From Thermoanaerobaculia bacterium (GTDB taxonomy: Bacteria > Acidobacteriota > Thermoanaerobaculia > Multivoradales > J023): a DNA stretch of 64,000 bases. The stretch covers positions 1 through 64,000 of the forward strand of contig JALCBJ010000025.1 of assembly GCA_028066595.1 (NCBI GenBank), given 5' to 3'. The translations under genes and the position numbers were made by a program. Of this stretch, positions 25,913 to 35,579 are shown one piece after another. The first letter of the stretch is position 1. Every line of letters begins with the position of its first letter. A model generated the notes under the pieces. The model had not been told where the DNA came from. It saw only the letters and a list, made by a program, of their open reading frames with translations, and did not search any database.

Positions 25913-26610
25913 TTACACACCTGACGGACCCGGAGGCCTTCGGAAGCGAGACCCTCGTCATCGAGGGTGACGCGTACCGCCATCTGTTTCGCTCGCGCCG
26001 CGTGCGAAATGGGGCAGAGCTCCGCGTGGTGGATGGGCTCGGGAACGCTCGTCGGGGCGTCGTCAGCTCTGTGTCGAAGACGACCGCCAAGGTGTCGCTG
26101 GGCAGGCCGATACCCTCAGGCGAGCCGACGGTCCAGCTCGAGCTCGTCGTCGGTGCTCTTCGCCCCGAGCGTGCCGACTTTCTTGTCGAGAAGGCGACGG
26201 AGTTGGGGGCTGTGGCGATTCGGTTCCTACGCACCGAGCGGACACCGCGACGCTACGGTGCGAGCCGGGTCGGCCGCTGGTCGCGAGTGGCGGCGTCGGC
26301 GGTGGAACAGTGCCACCGTTCTCGCTTGCCCGACGTGACGGTGCATGCAGAAGGCGAGGTCGTCGAGATATTGGAGGGCATCACCCGCTCGAGGGGGCGG
26401 AGCTTTGTCCTCGCACCTGGAGGTGACGGCGTGCTCACGTCGGGCGCCGCCGACCCGATCGCCGTGCTCGTGGGTCCAGAGGGCGGCTTCAGCGCGGACG
26501 AGATGGCGCGGCTGAGAGACCTTGGAGCCGTTTCAGTAGACCTGGGCGAACGCGTCCTGCGTGTCGAGACCGCTGCGCTGGCCGCCGCGTCGAAGCTGCT
26601 TCTGCCCTGA
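25909..26610 (+). CDS. rsmE: 16S rRNA m3U1498 methyltransferase RsmE
   Basis: A 233-residue SPOUT methyltransferase. The frame is open upstream to 25876, but the GTG at 25909 overlapping the prmA stop (GTGA) begins the true N-terminus ITHLTDPEAF, an RsmE-like PUA-type region. Landmarks are LVVGALRPERADFLVEKATELG, PIAVLVGPEGGFSADEM (the SPOUT knot glycine motif) and DLGERVLRVETAALAA. It methylates N3 of U1498 in 16S rRNA. Coupled translation with prmA is likely. The fold and motif set make this a firm call. Confidence 0.95.
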   Translation: MITHLTDPEAFGSETLVIEGDAYRHLFRSRRVRNGAELRVVDGLGNARRGVVSSVSKTTAKVSLGRPIPSGEPTVQLELVVGALRPERADFLVEKATELGAVAIRFLRTERTPRRYGASRVGRWSRVAASAVEQCHRSRLPDVTVHAEGEVVEILEGITRSRGRSFVLAPGGDGVLTSGAADPIAVLVGPEGGFSADEMARLRDLGAVSVDLGERVLRVETAALAAASKLLLP

Positions 26611-26656
26611 GGGAGCAACCACTCTCCGAGCCGCCGTTTCGGCAATGCACCGGAGG

Positions 26657-29209
26657 CTACTCATCCCGCAGCAGGGCCGCGGTCTCCAGTCTCATGGCCT
26701 CACGTACGGGCTCGAATCCCGCTAGCAGGATGGCGCCGAGGAGCACGCCGCCAGCGGCCAGCCAACTGGTCGGCGAGCCGGTGCCGACACCGAAGAGAAG
26801 ACCTTCGAGGAGCTTCGAAGCGGGGGCTACGAGCCAGACTCCGGCGAGCACTCCGAGGATCGAGCTGCGGCAGGACGGGCCGGCGAGGCGGGTCAGGAGG
26901 TGACGACGGCTGGCGCCGAGCGCAGTACGGACGGCGAGCTCGCCTCGTTGGCGGACGAAGCTGTGAGAGAGGCCACCGTAGATCCCCACCAGGCAGAAAA
27001 GGAGCAGCGCAGCGGCCACGGCGACGAGAATCGAGCGGATCTGCTGCTCCAAGGCGAAGTGTTCCTCTAGAAGGCTTCGTAGCGGCCGGATCGACAGCAC
27101 GGGTACTTTCGGATCGACACGCGCGACGCTGGCGCGAACGTCGCGCATCAGGCGTGGCGAAGCCGGCAGTTCGGAACGCACCAGAACCGTCGCCGAGGTG
27201 GCCAGAGACGCCGCGATCATGGAGTAGCTGCTCTGGGCGTGGGCCATGTAGAGCGTCGGCTTCGACTCCTCTCCGAGGGTGGCGTAGCGTCCGTCTTCCA
27301 CCACGCCGACGACCGTATGGGGTTCCTCTGCCATCACCAGACTCATCTGCCGTCCGAGTGCGGATCGATCGCTCCACAACCTCGTCGCGAGGCTGCGGTT
27401 GATGATCAGGACCGGTGGTGCGGAGGCATCGTCGCTGAGCGCGAAATCACGACCTTCCAGCACCGGCCTGCCGATCGTGGAGAAGAATCCAGATCCCACC
27501 AGCGCGTGATGCGCTGCGTGGTGCTCACCGCTCGGTGGCGGATCTGCACCCTGTGCCTGGATCGTCAGGTCGACCATCGGACCCGAATCCAGGAGCGGCA
27601 ACGTGGCGGCCAGGGATGCTCCCTCGACTCCGGCCACGCGTTGTAGGGCCTGATCGATCTGCTGGAATGAGTCGAGCGCCGCTGCACCGTCGTGGCCGGC
27701 GGCTCCCACATCGAGCCCGATGGCCAGCAAGCGATCGGAAGCCTCGGAGGAGACTCCGGAGTCCACCTGACGGTAGGCCTCGACGGTTCGAACGAGCTGA
27801 AACGCGCACCCGAGAGCGACGAAGGCAAGCGCCACCTGGCCCGCAACGAAAAGTTGCCTGGCACTTGATGCCGAGTGGGGCCGCGCTCGCCTCTTCCCAA
27901 AGGCGAGGGTCCAAGTCGGCGTTACGGCCAGCAGGAACGTGCCCAGGACGCCCAAGACCAACATCGGAACGAGCTGACGTGCATCCAGGACCACATCGAC
28001 CTGGGCGCCTTGCGGCAGTCGGAGTCGCCGGATCAGTGGAAGCAAGAGAAAGCTGCACAGCGGTGCGGCTGCCAAGGCGCTCAAACCGAGAATCAATCCT
28101 TCCAACGATGCTGCGGCACGCACCTGTTTCACGTCGGCTCCGAGGGCAGAACGGAGCTTCCATTCGTCGTCCCGGTCGGAGGCGCGTATTGCCACCAGTC
28201 CAGCTGCGTTGGCGTAGGCCACCAGGAAAGCGCAGCCGAGAGCAGAGAGCAGCAGGGTGATGTGATGCTCGAGGGCCGTGCGGCGGTCGGCACCGCCGAA
28301 AGCGCGCTCGATGAGCGGTACGGCCGCCAGACCGCGATCGTGCCAGGCCTCGGGCCGTACAGCTTCGAGCTCGTCGCGAACACGTAGCAGCAGACCGTCG
28401 CCGGCCGAGGCTCCGACGTCGGCACCGAGGCGCGCGATCACCTGCAACCAAGCCTTCTCATCGCGTTTGGCTGCGAACTGACCGTCGATTCCCGTGGCCA
28501 GGCGCTCGAAGGTGGAGATCGGGACGAATATCCTTGGCCTATGCAGGTGGCTGGTACCAACGAAACCGGGTGGCAGCACACCGACCACCGTCGCGACGCG
28601 ACCCTGCAGCCGGATGGTGCGCCCCAGGATCTCCGCTCGGCCGCCGAGCTCCAACCAGAGATCGTGCCCCAAGGCCGCCTCTAGACCAGGCGCCGTTTGT
28701 TGGTCGTCCGCGGGCAGATCGCGGGGCCAACGGCCGAGAGTAGGTGTCACTCGCAGCGTCTCGCCGTAGCCGTCGGAATGGATCAGCGCCCGCAGGCGTG
28801 TGGTTCCGACCTCCAGCGGCGTCCGTTCGGCTGATTCGGGATCTGGCGAGTCGTCGGGCGAGACGGCTGACAGGCCGAGTTGGGTCGGGTAGAAGGCGGC
28901 CGTCTCCGAGCCTGGATGGAGGCTCCGTCGCAGAGCCTCGAAATCGGGCCATGAGAGGGAGGTGTTACCGCCTCGTGGGTCCGAGGAGGTGCGTTCGACG
29001 ATCACGAGGTCTTCGGGAGCGTCCACCACCGGCAACGGTCGAAGCAGCAGGCGGTCGGCTACCGACAACACCAGGCATACCAGTGCCAGGCCGACGGTCA
29101 AAGAGGCGAAGACGGCCAGGGACGTCAGCGGGCGGGCCGCGAGACGACGGCAAGCAACCCGCAGCTCGAGGGCAGCGCTCGGGAGCGAAGGAGCGATCGG
29201 CCAGGACAT
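26657..29209 (-). CDS. ADOP-type FtsX/MacB permease
   Basis: An 850-residue protein using the ATG at 29207-29209 (MSWPIAPSLPS); the frame is open another 105 codons upstream but that stretch has no pattern and overlaps the pilT promoter region. It has the duplicated MacB_PCD/FtsX layout: a membrane segment near 25-55, a large soluble domain, three segments around 280-390, a second soluble domain (about 420-640, with LSLVMAEEPHTVVGVVEDGR), and three more helices near the C-terminus (RQRGELAVRTALGASRRHLL). No ATPase is adjacent. It is the same kind of orphan permease as the truncated gene at the window start. The transported molecule is unknown. Confidence 0.88.
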   Translation of the reverse strand: MSWPIAPSLPSAALELRVACRRLAARPLTSLAVFASLTVGLALVCLVLSVADRLLLRPLPVVDAPEDLVIVERTSSDPRGGNTSLSWPDFEALRRSLHPGSETAAFYPTQLGLSAVSPDDSPDPESAERTPLEVGTTRLRALIHSDGYGETLRVTPTLGRWPRDLPADDQQTAPGLEAALGHDLWLELGGRAEILGRTIRLQGRVATVVGVLPPGFVGTSHLHRPRIFVPISTFERLATGIDGQFAAKRDEKAWLQVIARLGADVGASAGDGLLLRVRDELEAVRPEAWHDRGLAAVPLIERAFGGADRRTALEHHITLLLSALGCAFLVAYANAAGLVAIRASDRDDEWKLRSALGADVKQVRAAASLEGLILGLSALAAAPLCSFLLLPLIRRLRLPQGAQVDVVLDARQLVPMLVLGVLGTFLLAVTPTWTLAFGKRRARPHSASSARQLFVAGQVALAFVALGCAFQLVRTVEAYRQVDSGVSSEASDRLLAIGLDVGAAGHDGAAALDSFQQIDQALQRVAGVEGASLAATLPLLDSGPMVDLTIQAQGADPPPSGEHHAAHHALVGSGFFSTIGRPVLEGRDFALSDDASAPPVLIINRSLATRLWSDRSALGRQMSLVMAEEPHTVVGVVEDGRYATLGEESKPTLYMAHAQSSYSMIAASLATSATVLVRSELPASPRLMRDVRASVARVDPKVPVLSIRPLRSLLEEHFALEQQIRSILVAVAAALLLFCLVGIYGGLSHSFVRQRGELAVRTALGASRRHLLTRLAGPSCRSSILGVLAGVWLVAPASKLLEGLLFGVGTGSPTSWLAAGGVLLGAILLAGFEPVREAMRLETAALLRDE

Positions 29210-29389
29210 GACGAATGTACCTCTGGATGTGGACGGGATCGGGGCGAGACGCTTCTCGGTGGGAAGTACCCCGAGGCCCAGATCGGTCACATTCAGACGC
29301 CGGTCGCCGACCGGTGGCGGGTTAGGGGCGTGTGCTACGATTTGCTCGTCTAGCGCCCTTTCCATGGCCGTGAAAGTGCAGGAAACGCC

Positions 29390-30571
29390 ATGAATATCAA
29401 CGATCTTCTGAAGCTCGCGGTGGAGCGCAACGCTTCCGATCTCCATCTCAAGGTCGGTAGCCACCCGATGATCCGCATCGACGGAGCGTTGGCGCCGATG
29501 CAGGAGCTGAAGCGCCTCATGCAAGAGGACACCATCCAGATGGCGTACTCGATCATGAACGCTCGGCAGAAGCAGCGCTTCAAGGAAGAGCTAGACCTAG
29601 ATTTGGCGTACTCGGTCCCCGGCCTTGGTCGCTTCCGTTGCAACATCTTCCAGCAGCGCGGCGTGGTCGGCATGGTGTTGCGCGTCATCCCGGCGCGTAT
29701 CAAGTCGATCCGCGAGCTGATGCTGCCCCAGGTGCTGGAGAAGATCGGCGAAGAGCGGCGCGGTTTGGTGCTCTGTACCGGCACCACCGGCTCCGGAAAG
29801 TCGACGACGCTGGCGGCGGTGATCGACCACGTCAACTCCAACCGAGCCGAGCACATCGTCACCATCGAAGATCCCATCGAGTTCCTGCATCGCGACAAGA
29901 AGAGTCTCGTGAACCAGCGGGAGATCGATGTCGACACCCGTGGTTTCGCGCCGGCACTACGCGCCGCCATGCGTCAGGATCCCGACGTGGTTCTGGTGGG
30001 CGAGATGCGCGACTTCGAGACCATCGAGACGGCGCTGCACGCCGCCGAGACCGGTCACCTGGTGTTCTCGACCCTACACACTCTCGATGCCACCGAGACC
30101 ATCAACCGCATCATCTCGGTCTTCCCGCCCCATCACCAGAAGCAGATCCGTATCCAGCTCGCCCAGGTGCTCAAGGCGGTGATCTCCCTGCGCCTGGTGC
30201 CGCGAGCCGATGGTCAGGGTCGTGTACCGGCGGCCGAGATCATGATCACCACGCCGTACATTCGAGACTGCATCGAGAACAAGGACAAGACCAAGTTCAT
30301 CCGCGAGCAGATCTCGCTGGGTACCAGTCAGTACGGTATGCAGACCTTCGACCAGTCGCTCTTCTTCCTCTACAAGGGCGGCCTCATCACCGTCGAAGAA
30401 GCCCTCAAGCGCTGCACCAATCCCGACGAATTCAAGCTCAAGCTCGCCGGTGTCCAGTTCACCTCCGACGAAGCTCTGGAGAACATGGAAGGCGCCATGG
30501 CCCTGGCAGGCGACGACGACCTTCTATCGGAAGACTCGCTGTTCGACGGCGAGATCGAACGAATCGGGTAG
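29390..30571 (+). CDS. pilT: Type IV pilus retraction ATPase PilT
   Basis: A 393-residue GspE/PilT-family ATPase. It has the PAS-like N-domain (NINDLLKLAVERNASDLHLKV opening), Walker A GTTGSGKST near residue 131, Asp-box and Walker B (PDVVLVGEMRDFETIETAL), the His-box phrase TGHLVFSTLHT, and the PilT signature AIRNLIRE-type region near the C-terminus replaced by ITTPYIRDCIENKDKTKFIRE. PilT hexamers retract type IV pili by depolymerising pilin. It stands alone, about 18 kb from the minor-pilin operon in this window. No PilU follows; a DHFR-like gene comes next after 93 bases. Confidence 0.96.
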   Translation: MNINDLLKLAVERNASDLHLKVGSHPMIRIDGALAPMQELKRLMQEDTIQMAYSIMNARQKQRFKEELDLDLAYSVPGLGRFRCNIFQQRGVVGMVLRVIPARIKSIRELMLPQVLEKIGEERRGLVLCTGTTGSGKSTTLAAVIDHVNSNRAEHIVTIEDPIEFLHRDKKSLVNQREIDVDTRGFAPALRAAMRQDPDVVLVGEMRDFETIETALHAAETGHLVFSTLHTLDATETINRIISVFPPHHQKQIRIQLAQVLKAVISLRLVPRADGQGRVPAAEIMITTPYIRDCIENKDKTKFIREQISLGTSQYGMQTFDQSLFFLYKGGLITVEEALKRCTNPDEFKLKLAGVQFTSDEALENMEGAMALAGDDDLLSEDSLFDGEIERIG

Positions 30572-30664
30572 GCGGGCATCGCGGGCGCTTGCCCCCGGCC
30601 CTACTTGACTTCATAGGAGCCGGCCGAACGCAGATCAGGGCCGAGTTCACGGCTCGATGCTCAT

Positions 30665-31225
30665 ATGCGACCGAAATGTTCCATCTACATCGCCACGAGC
30701 TTGGATGGTTTCATCTCCCGGCTGGACGGTGGTATCGACTGGTTGGAGGTGGTGGATCCGTTGATCCCGGCAGGTGAGGACTGCGGGTTCGCGGAGCACA
30801 TGGCGACGGTGGACGCCATGGTCATGGGGCGGGAGACGTTCGAGACCGCGGTCGGGTTTGGCGGTGAGTGGCCGTATGGCCAGACGCGTATCGTCGTCTG
30901 GACCCGGCAGACGGACTATGGGGTTCCGGTGTCGGTCGCGGACTGTGTCACGACATCGGGCGAAGAGCCAGCTCGACTTCTGGAGTCGCTGGCGGCGGAG
31001 GGCGTGACGCACGTCTATGTCGACGGTGGCTTGACGATTCGGAGCTTTCTGGCCGAGGATCTGATCGACGAGATCACGATCACGACGATTCCGATGCTCA
31101 TCGGCGAGGGGCGACCGCTCTTCGGCCCGCTGAAGTCGGACATCGAGCTGGAGTTCCTGTGGAGCCGCTCATGGGATTTCGGGCTCGTTCAGACCAAATA
31201 CGCGGTTCGTCGCTCGTCTGACTGA
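30665..31225 (+). CDS. Dihydrofolate reductase-like (RibD C-terminal domain) protein
   Basis: A 186-residue protein of the RibD C-terminal/DHFR-like superfamily (YyaP/YwjB group). Landmarks: YIATSLDGFISRLDGGIDWL at the N-terminus, MVMGRETFETAV, VYVDGGLTIRSFLAEDLIDE and TITTIPMLIGEGRPLF. These match the NADPH-binding fold, but members of this group usually have no proven DHFR activity and act on unknown substrates. The gene is a single-domain protein without the RibD deaminase half. It lies between pilT and the convergent sulfatase-like gene. Confidence 0.88.
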   Translation: MRPKCSIYIATSLDGFISRLDGGIDWLEVVDPLIPAGEDCGFAEHMATVDAMVMGRETFETAVGFGGEWPYGQTRIVVWTRQTDYGVPVSVADCVTTSGEEPARLLESLAAEGVTHVYVDGGLTIRSFLAEDLIDEITITTIPMLIGEGRPLFGPLKSDIELEFLWSRSWDFGLVQTKYAVRRSSD

Positions 31226-31239
31226 ACCAGGCGATCCGG

Positions 31240-33798
31240 CTACTCGACGTAGCCCAGCGCCTTCAGTGCTTCGACCTGCTCCGGCGAGAGATCTGCCTCC
31301 TCGCCGGCCTCGAACTCGGCAGCCAGCGCTAGGTGTTTCTTCCAAAGGAGCCACAGCCTACGCTCCGACTCTCCGACGAGCTTAGGATTGGGCTCGGCCA
31401 CGTGCTGCACAGCGCGCGGATCCGCCTCGACATCGTAGATGAGTAGTCTGGAGATCTCGTCGAATTGTCGCGCCCGCCATCGCCCGCCAGCCGGCGCAGG
31501 ATGACGGCCCGTGGCCGGAGGCGACAGATGGTCTGCGGTGCGGATCTCGAGCGACCGGCCCCAGCGCCCATCGAGGATTTCTAGGTTACCGACCAAGCTG
31601 CCATCGTCGGCGAGGCGAAACTCGTCGAAGACGACGGGGGCTGGCTCCCAGCTCTTGCCATCGTTCAGAAGTAGCGGAGCCAGCGACTGACCCTGGGCGA
31701 TCTCGGGCTGGGGCAGAGCGGCAAGATCTAGGATCGTCGGCAACACATCGATCATCGACACCGCGTGCTCGATTCTGCGTCCGCCCTCGATACGGCCCGG
31801 CCAGACGACGATCAACGGAATGTGCGATTGGAACTCGCCGAACAGAGCACCTTGCCAGGCCTCTGGCTGCGGATCGAGAAGACCGCGCCCGAACCGGGGA
31901 TAGCTGGCGGCTGGGTGACCATGGTCCGAACCGATGACGAGCAAGGTGTTCTGCCACTCGCCACGGGCCTTGAGCTCCTTCACCAGCTCACCGAGTTGGT
32001 GATCCTGGTGGAGCATGGCCTCGTCGTGCATGTCCCGCAGGGTGGTGTAGAACTCCTGTGGGTCCAGATCGTGCTCCGCCAGTTGTGCTTGCCAGTGCTC
32101 GTGAACACTGGCGGAGGTGTGGTTGAACGGGAAGCGCATGCGGAGCATCTGCTCCGTGAACGCTCTGCTTTGTTCCTTGGGGACGAACCGTCCGGCGAAC
32201 GGCTCTTGCGGATGGTGCGGCGGATGAACGTCAGTGGTCTGAAAGTGCGCCCAGTAGGGACCCGGGTACGCGTCGCGCCACCGCCAGAACTGGCCTTGAA
32301 GTACTTTCGACGAGATGGCCTCGATGGGATCGAGCGGTGCGCCGCGTTTTCCGAAGTCACGGAAGACGTCGACGCCGCGCTCGAGACCCGAGAGACTGCC
32401 GGCGTTGGGATTGAAGGTGAAGACGCCGGTGTGAAACCCCGCGTCGTGAAAGTGCTCGGCCATGGTCTTGGCATCGACCGGAATGGGATTGGCGTCGTCG
32501 CGCAGACCTCCCAGGACGCTGTGGTGTAGCGAGGTCATGAACGACGCGGTGGACGGCATGGTCCATGTGGAGTTGCTGTAGGCCCGATCGAAGACCACGC
32601 CCTCCGCTGCGATCCGTTCCAGGTTCGGAGTCGTCGGCCGCTCGTAGCCGTAGAGGCTCATGTGGCCTGCACTGGCACCATCGATGACGTAGAAGATGAC
32701 GTTCGGTGGCTTCGCGGCGACGGAATCCTCTTCCGTGGTGCCGGACACCGTCGGCGAAGCCCAGAACGAGATGGCCGGCTCGTCGGCTTCCGACACGAGG
32801 GTCAGCGTGATGTGGCTGCCCGACCAGCGGGACAGGTCCACCGAGTGCTGGCGCCACGCTTCCAGCGGGGCAACGATCTCGTCGAGGAGCCTCTCGACCG
32901 ATGCTCCGTCGTCCACCTCGATCGCCATGCGGGCGTTGCGGTGAAAGGCCCCGAGCGCCAGATCGAGGCGCCCCGCCGATGGCACCTCGAAGGAATAGGA
33001 GATGCGCGCGGGTGTATGGGCGTAGATCGCCCGACGTTGCGGGCCGAAGTCCTCGTGCTGGGACGATGAGACGGACCGGATCCCGGTCCCCGCTCCGGCG
33101 TATGCCGCGCCGGCAGGCACCAACGTGATGGATCGTATTTCTAGCTCGGCCGGCTCTCCGGCTCCGAGCTCGATGGCGATCTGCCGCACGGGCTCGGTCA
33201 CGGGCCCGCCGAAGCCGACCAGGTCGGTGCGGTAGGTGTGGAGCTCACCGTCCGCCTGTACGCCGGTTGCAGTTCCGAAGAACTGGGTCGGCCACTGGTC
33301 GTCGGGCGATTCTCCGCGTTGATCTCGCACGTTGTAGCCGATGCCTACCCAACGAACCGGACCCGAGGCCCGCGCCTCGATCTCCACGCGGCGCCACGCG
33401 CTCGGGTCGAAGGCCGGCACCTCGAGGAAGATGCCGCCGTGTAGGACTTCCACCGGATCTTGGGGCGCGCGGCTCGTCGCGGTCAGGCGGACACGGAGTC
33501 CACCCCCCGTCGATTCGAGCTCCACGGGCGTGGCGCGATCCACCAGCGTCGGCAGAGCTTTCCAAGCCGTTGGGGCTTCGCCACCGAACTCCCAGCGAAG
33601 AGGCTTCGCGAGGTCCTCGTGTTCTTCCGCTCCTTCGATTCGGGCCGAGCCGAGCCGATCTTCGAGATGGATCGGCATGTCCGGAGGACCCGTGGTATCC
33701 GGCAGATCACAAGCGGTCATCGAGATGATGACAATGGCCGTCCAGCGCAAAACGCCGGGACATCGGCTGCACCGTGTAGCTCTGAGAGTCACTTTCAT
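31240..33798 (-). CDS. Sulfatase-like (PF00884) lipoprotein with noncanonical active site
   Basis: An 852-residue protein. The frame is open up to 34326, but its upstream part overlaps the DUF6265 gene antisense-free in another frame and is low-quality; the ATG at 33796-33798 starts a likely lipoprotein signal (VLRWTAIVIISMTAC, Cys 30). Residues about 50-280 look like two carbohydrate-binding-like beta domains. The alkaline-phosphatase-fold domain starts at KPPNVIFYVIDGASAGH; the nucleophile position, normally Cys/Ser in C/S-x-P-x-R, reads T-M-P-S-T (STWTMPSTASFMTSL). The metal site SDHGH remains. So Thr would be the nucleophile, as in some phosphotransferases of this superfamily. Substrate unknown. 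Confidence 0.82.
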   Translation of the reverse strand: MKVTLRATRCSRCPGVLRWTAIVIISMTACDLPDTTGPPDMPIHLEDRLGSARIEGAEEHEDLAKPLRWEFGGEAPTAWKALPTLVDRATPVELESTGGGLRVRLTATSRAPQDPVEVLHGGIFLEVPAFDPSAWRRVEIEARASGPVRWVGIGYNVRDQRGESPDDQWPTQFFGTATGVQADGELHTYRTDLVGFGGPVTEPVRQIAIELGAGEPAELEIRSITLVPAGAAYAGAGTGIRSVSSSQHEDFGPQRRAIYAHTPARISYSFEVPSAGRLDLALGAFHRNARMAIEVDDGASVERLLDEIVAPLEAWRQHSVDLSRWSGSHITLTLVSEADEPAISFWASPTVSGTTEEDSVAAKPPNVIFYVIDGASAGHMSLYGYERPTTPNLERIAAEGVVFDRAYSNSTWTMPSTASFMTSLHHSVLGGLRDDANPIPVDAKTMAEHFHDAGFHTGVFTFNPNAGSLSGLERGVDVFRDFGKRGAPLDPIEAISSKVLQGQFWRWRDAYPGPYWAHFQTTDVHPPHHPQEPFAGRFVPKEQSRAFTEQMLRMRFPFNHTSASVHEHWQAQLAEHDLDPQEFYTTLRDMHDEAMLHQDHQLGELVKELKARGEWQNTLLVIGSDHGHPAASYPRFGRGLLDPQPEAWQGALFGEFQSHIPLIVVWPGRIEGGRRIEHAVSMIDVLPTILDLAALPQPEIAQGQSLAPLLLNDGKSWEPAPVVFDEFRLADDGSLVGNLEILDGRWGRSLEIRTADHLSPPATGRHPAPAGGRWRARQFDEISRLLIYDVEADPRAVQHVAEPNPKLVGESERRLWLLWKKHLALAAEFEAGEEADLSPEQVEALKALGYVE

Positions 33799-33848
33799 CG
33801 AAGGTCCGGGGCCGTGACTCGTGCAGCTTACCCCGGTCCTTCGAGAGC

Positions 33849-34415
33849 TCAATCCAGCTCGGCGACGAGACTCCACTCGAGATCGAAACCGCGGACCGCG
33901 TCTCCTTCTCCGGCCTCGACTCGCGCGCGAAGCTGCTCGCCGGTGCGACGATAGATGATGCGTTGGGGGAAGTCGTGCCCGGGATTGGCGAAGACCGCGT
34001 GGCCCGGTCCTACTTCGGCCAGGGTAAACGGTGTGGGGGGTGCTCCACCGGGACTGGCCCAGTACACGATCTTGCGGTCGCCGTCGTCCCCTACCGTCTC
34101 CTCCAGCCGCAGGAACTCCCATTGGATTCCGTTGGGTATCACGGTGCGGTTCAGACCGAGCATGACCCCGCCGCGAGCCGACATCCAGAGTTCTTCGAGG
34201 GTCGTGCCGCCCGACTCGGCACGCCAAGAGCCCACGAGGAAGGCGAGCTGGCTCAGCCCGGGCGAGTCCTCTGACCGGGTTTCGGCGCGAAGTGGCACCT
34301 GCGCCGCCAACCCGAGCGCGAGGCACACAGCGATCGCCACGGGTACGACGGGTAGCTTCGGGAGACGGCGATCGGAGTCGAGAGTAGACACCTGCGGTGG
34401 GGCTGTGGAGGTCAT
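33849..34415 (-). CDS. DUF6265-like secreted protein
   Basis: A 188-residue protein with a hydrophobic export segment at about residues 26-42 (PVAIAVCLALGLAAQ) after a longish polar start. The body shows the DUF6265 phrases LAFLVGSWRAESGGTTLEEL, ARGGVMLGLNRTV, WEFLRLEETV and FANPGHDFPQRIIYRR. Members are small beta-barrel-like secreted proteins of unknown function. The sulfatase-like gene starts 50 bases beyond its stop on the same strand and may be co-transcribed. An AraC regulator is divergent. Confidence 0.82.
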   Translation of the reverse strand: MTSTAPPQVSTLDSDRRLPKLPVVPVAIAVCLALGLAAQVPLRAETRSEDSPGLSQLAFLVGSWRAESGGTTLEELWMSARGGVMLGLNRTVIPNGIQWEFLRLEETVGDDGDRKIVYWASPGGAPPTPFTLAEVGPGHAVFANPGHDFPQRIIYRRTGEQLRARVEAGEGDAVRGFDLEWSLVAELD

Positions 34416-34547
34416 AGCTTCTCCTCGGTTCGTTTCAGACGACCAGCGATGCAGCGCGCAGCCTAAGATGTGCGACGAGGGATGTCTTGGATCTTTGCGT
34501 CAGCTTGGCAGATCCGTCGCATCATCTGAAGGAGACGAGGATCGGGT

Positions 34548-35459
34548 ATGGACTACGTCGAACGGCAACTGGGACCCAGACTTTGGCCCTATGTCGAGTG
34601 TCTCTGGGACCTGGAGGCGTCGGCTACGGTCGAGCCGACGGTGGAACGGGTCGTCCCGGACGGTTGTATGGAGCTCGTCATTCATTGGGGAGACCGATTC
34701 GCCGAGGTCGGTGACGTGTCGATCGTGGACGAGCTCGGCGAGCCCACGTTCCAGCTACAACCCCGTGCCTTGGTCGCAGGCCAGCGGGAACTACCGCTGT
34801 TCTTGCGGTCGACGGGCCATGTCGGAGTCACGGCAGCACGATTTCGCCCGGGCGGAGCCTTGCCGTTCCTGCACGACCGAATCGACCTCTTTCGCAGCCA
34901 GACGGTGGATCTTGAAGATCTGATTGGGAGGGAATGTACCGACCTGATCGGGAAGCTGGCCGGCGCCGAGCACGCGCCTGGGCGAATGGACGTCCTGGAG
35001 GAGTGGCTGGCAGGGCGGATGCGGCCGTTGCCTGCGACCCATCTGACCGTCGATCGCGCGATCGCTCTCCTCGGAACGGGAGAGTCCAGAATCCACGGTG
35101 CGGCTCTGGCAGCGGCAGCGGGCTGTTCCCGGCGCACTCTGGAGAGACGGTTCCGCGAGAGGGTAGGGCTCGGACCAGGAGCTCTGCGGCGAATCCTTCG
35201 TCTACAGTCGGTCCTACTCCACCTGGAGAGAAGACCCTGGCTATCTTGGGCCGAGATCGCCGTGGAGAGTGGTTACTGCGATCAGGCCCATCTCGTGCGC
35301 GACTTTCGCAGGTACACCGGCATGAAGCCGACAGATTGGCGCGGCGAGGAGACCGGCATGGCGGACTTCTTCGTCGACGCCGACCGGCTCGAGCGGCTTC
35401 TACTCGAGGGGCCGTCGCTGGGTGAGGTCCCGGTACAGGGGCCCGATGTCATCACCTGA
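34548..35459 (+). CDS. AraC-family regulator with DUF6597-like N-terminus
   Basis: A 303-residue regulator. The N-terminal half fits the DUF6597 sensor: YVECLWDLEA, VVPDGCMELVIHWGDRF and TGHVGVTAARFRPGGALPF are its recognisable phrases. The C-terminal 110 residues are the AraC HTH: the first helix pair has AAAAGCSRRTLERRFRERVG and the second WAEIAVESGYCDQAHLVRDF, ending in TGMKPTDWR. Genes of this kind often control neighbouring stress or catabolic genes. The divergent DUF6265 gene is the obvious candidate target. Confidence 0.9.
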   Translation: MDYVERQLGPRLWPYVECLWDLEASATVEPTVERVVPDGCMELVIHWGDRFAEVGDVSIVDELGEPTFQLQPRALVAGQRELPLFLRSTGHVGVTAARFRPGGALPFLHDRIDLFRSQTVDLEDLIGRECTDLIGKLAGAEHAPGRMDVLEEWLAGRMRPLPATHLTVDRAIALLGTGESRIHGAALAAAAGCSRRTLERRFRERVGLGPGALRRILRLQSVLLHLERRPWLSWAEIAVESGYCDQAHLVRDFRRYTGMKPTDWRGEETGMADFFVDADRLERLLLEGPSLGEVPVQGPDVIT

Positions 35460-35579
35460 GCCGATCAGAGGCTCGGCCCGGACAACACCCGGGCACCACG
35501 CGCATGCAGGCGCCTTCTTCGGCCCATTGGCCGGGATCGTCTGCAGGTCGATAGCAGGCCGCTTCGGACAGCTGGGCGA

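Noticed and set aside
29210-29524. Upstream extension of the ADOP permease frame
   Set aside because: No recognisable sequence and it overlaps the start of pilT; the internal ATG begins the conserved N-terminal membrane segment.
29638-30777. Long second-frame ORF inside pilT
   Set aside because: Shadow of pilT with an Arg/Pro/His-rich composition.
33799-34326. Upstream extension of the sulfatase-like frame
   Set aside because: It lacks any domain or signal, overlaps the well-supported DUF6265 gene in another frame, and the ATG at 33798 starts a lipoprotein signal.
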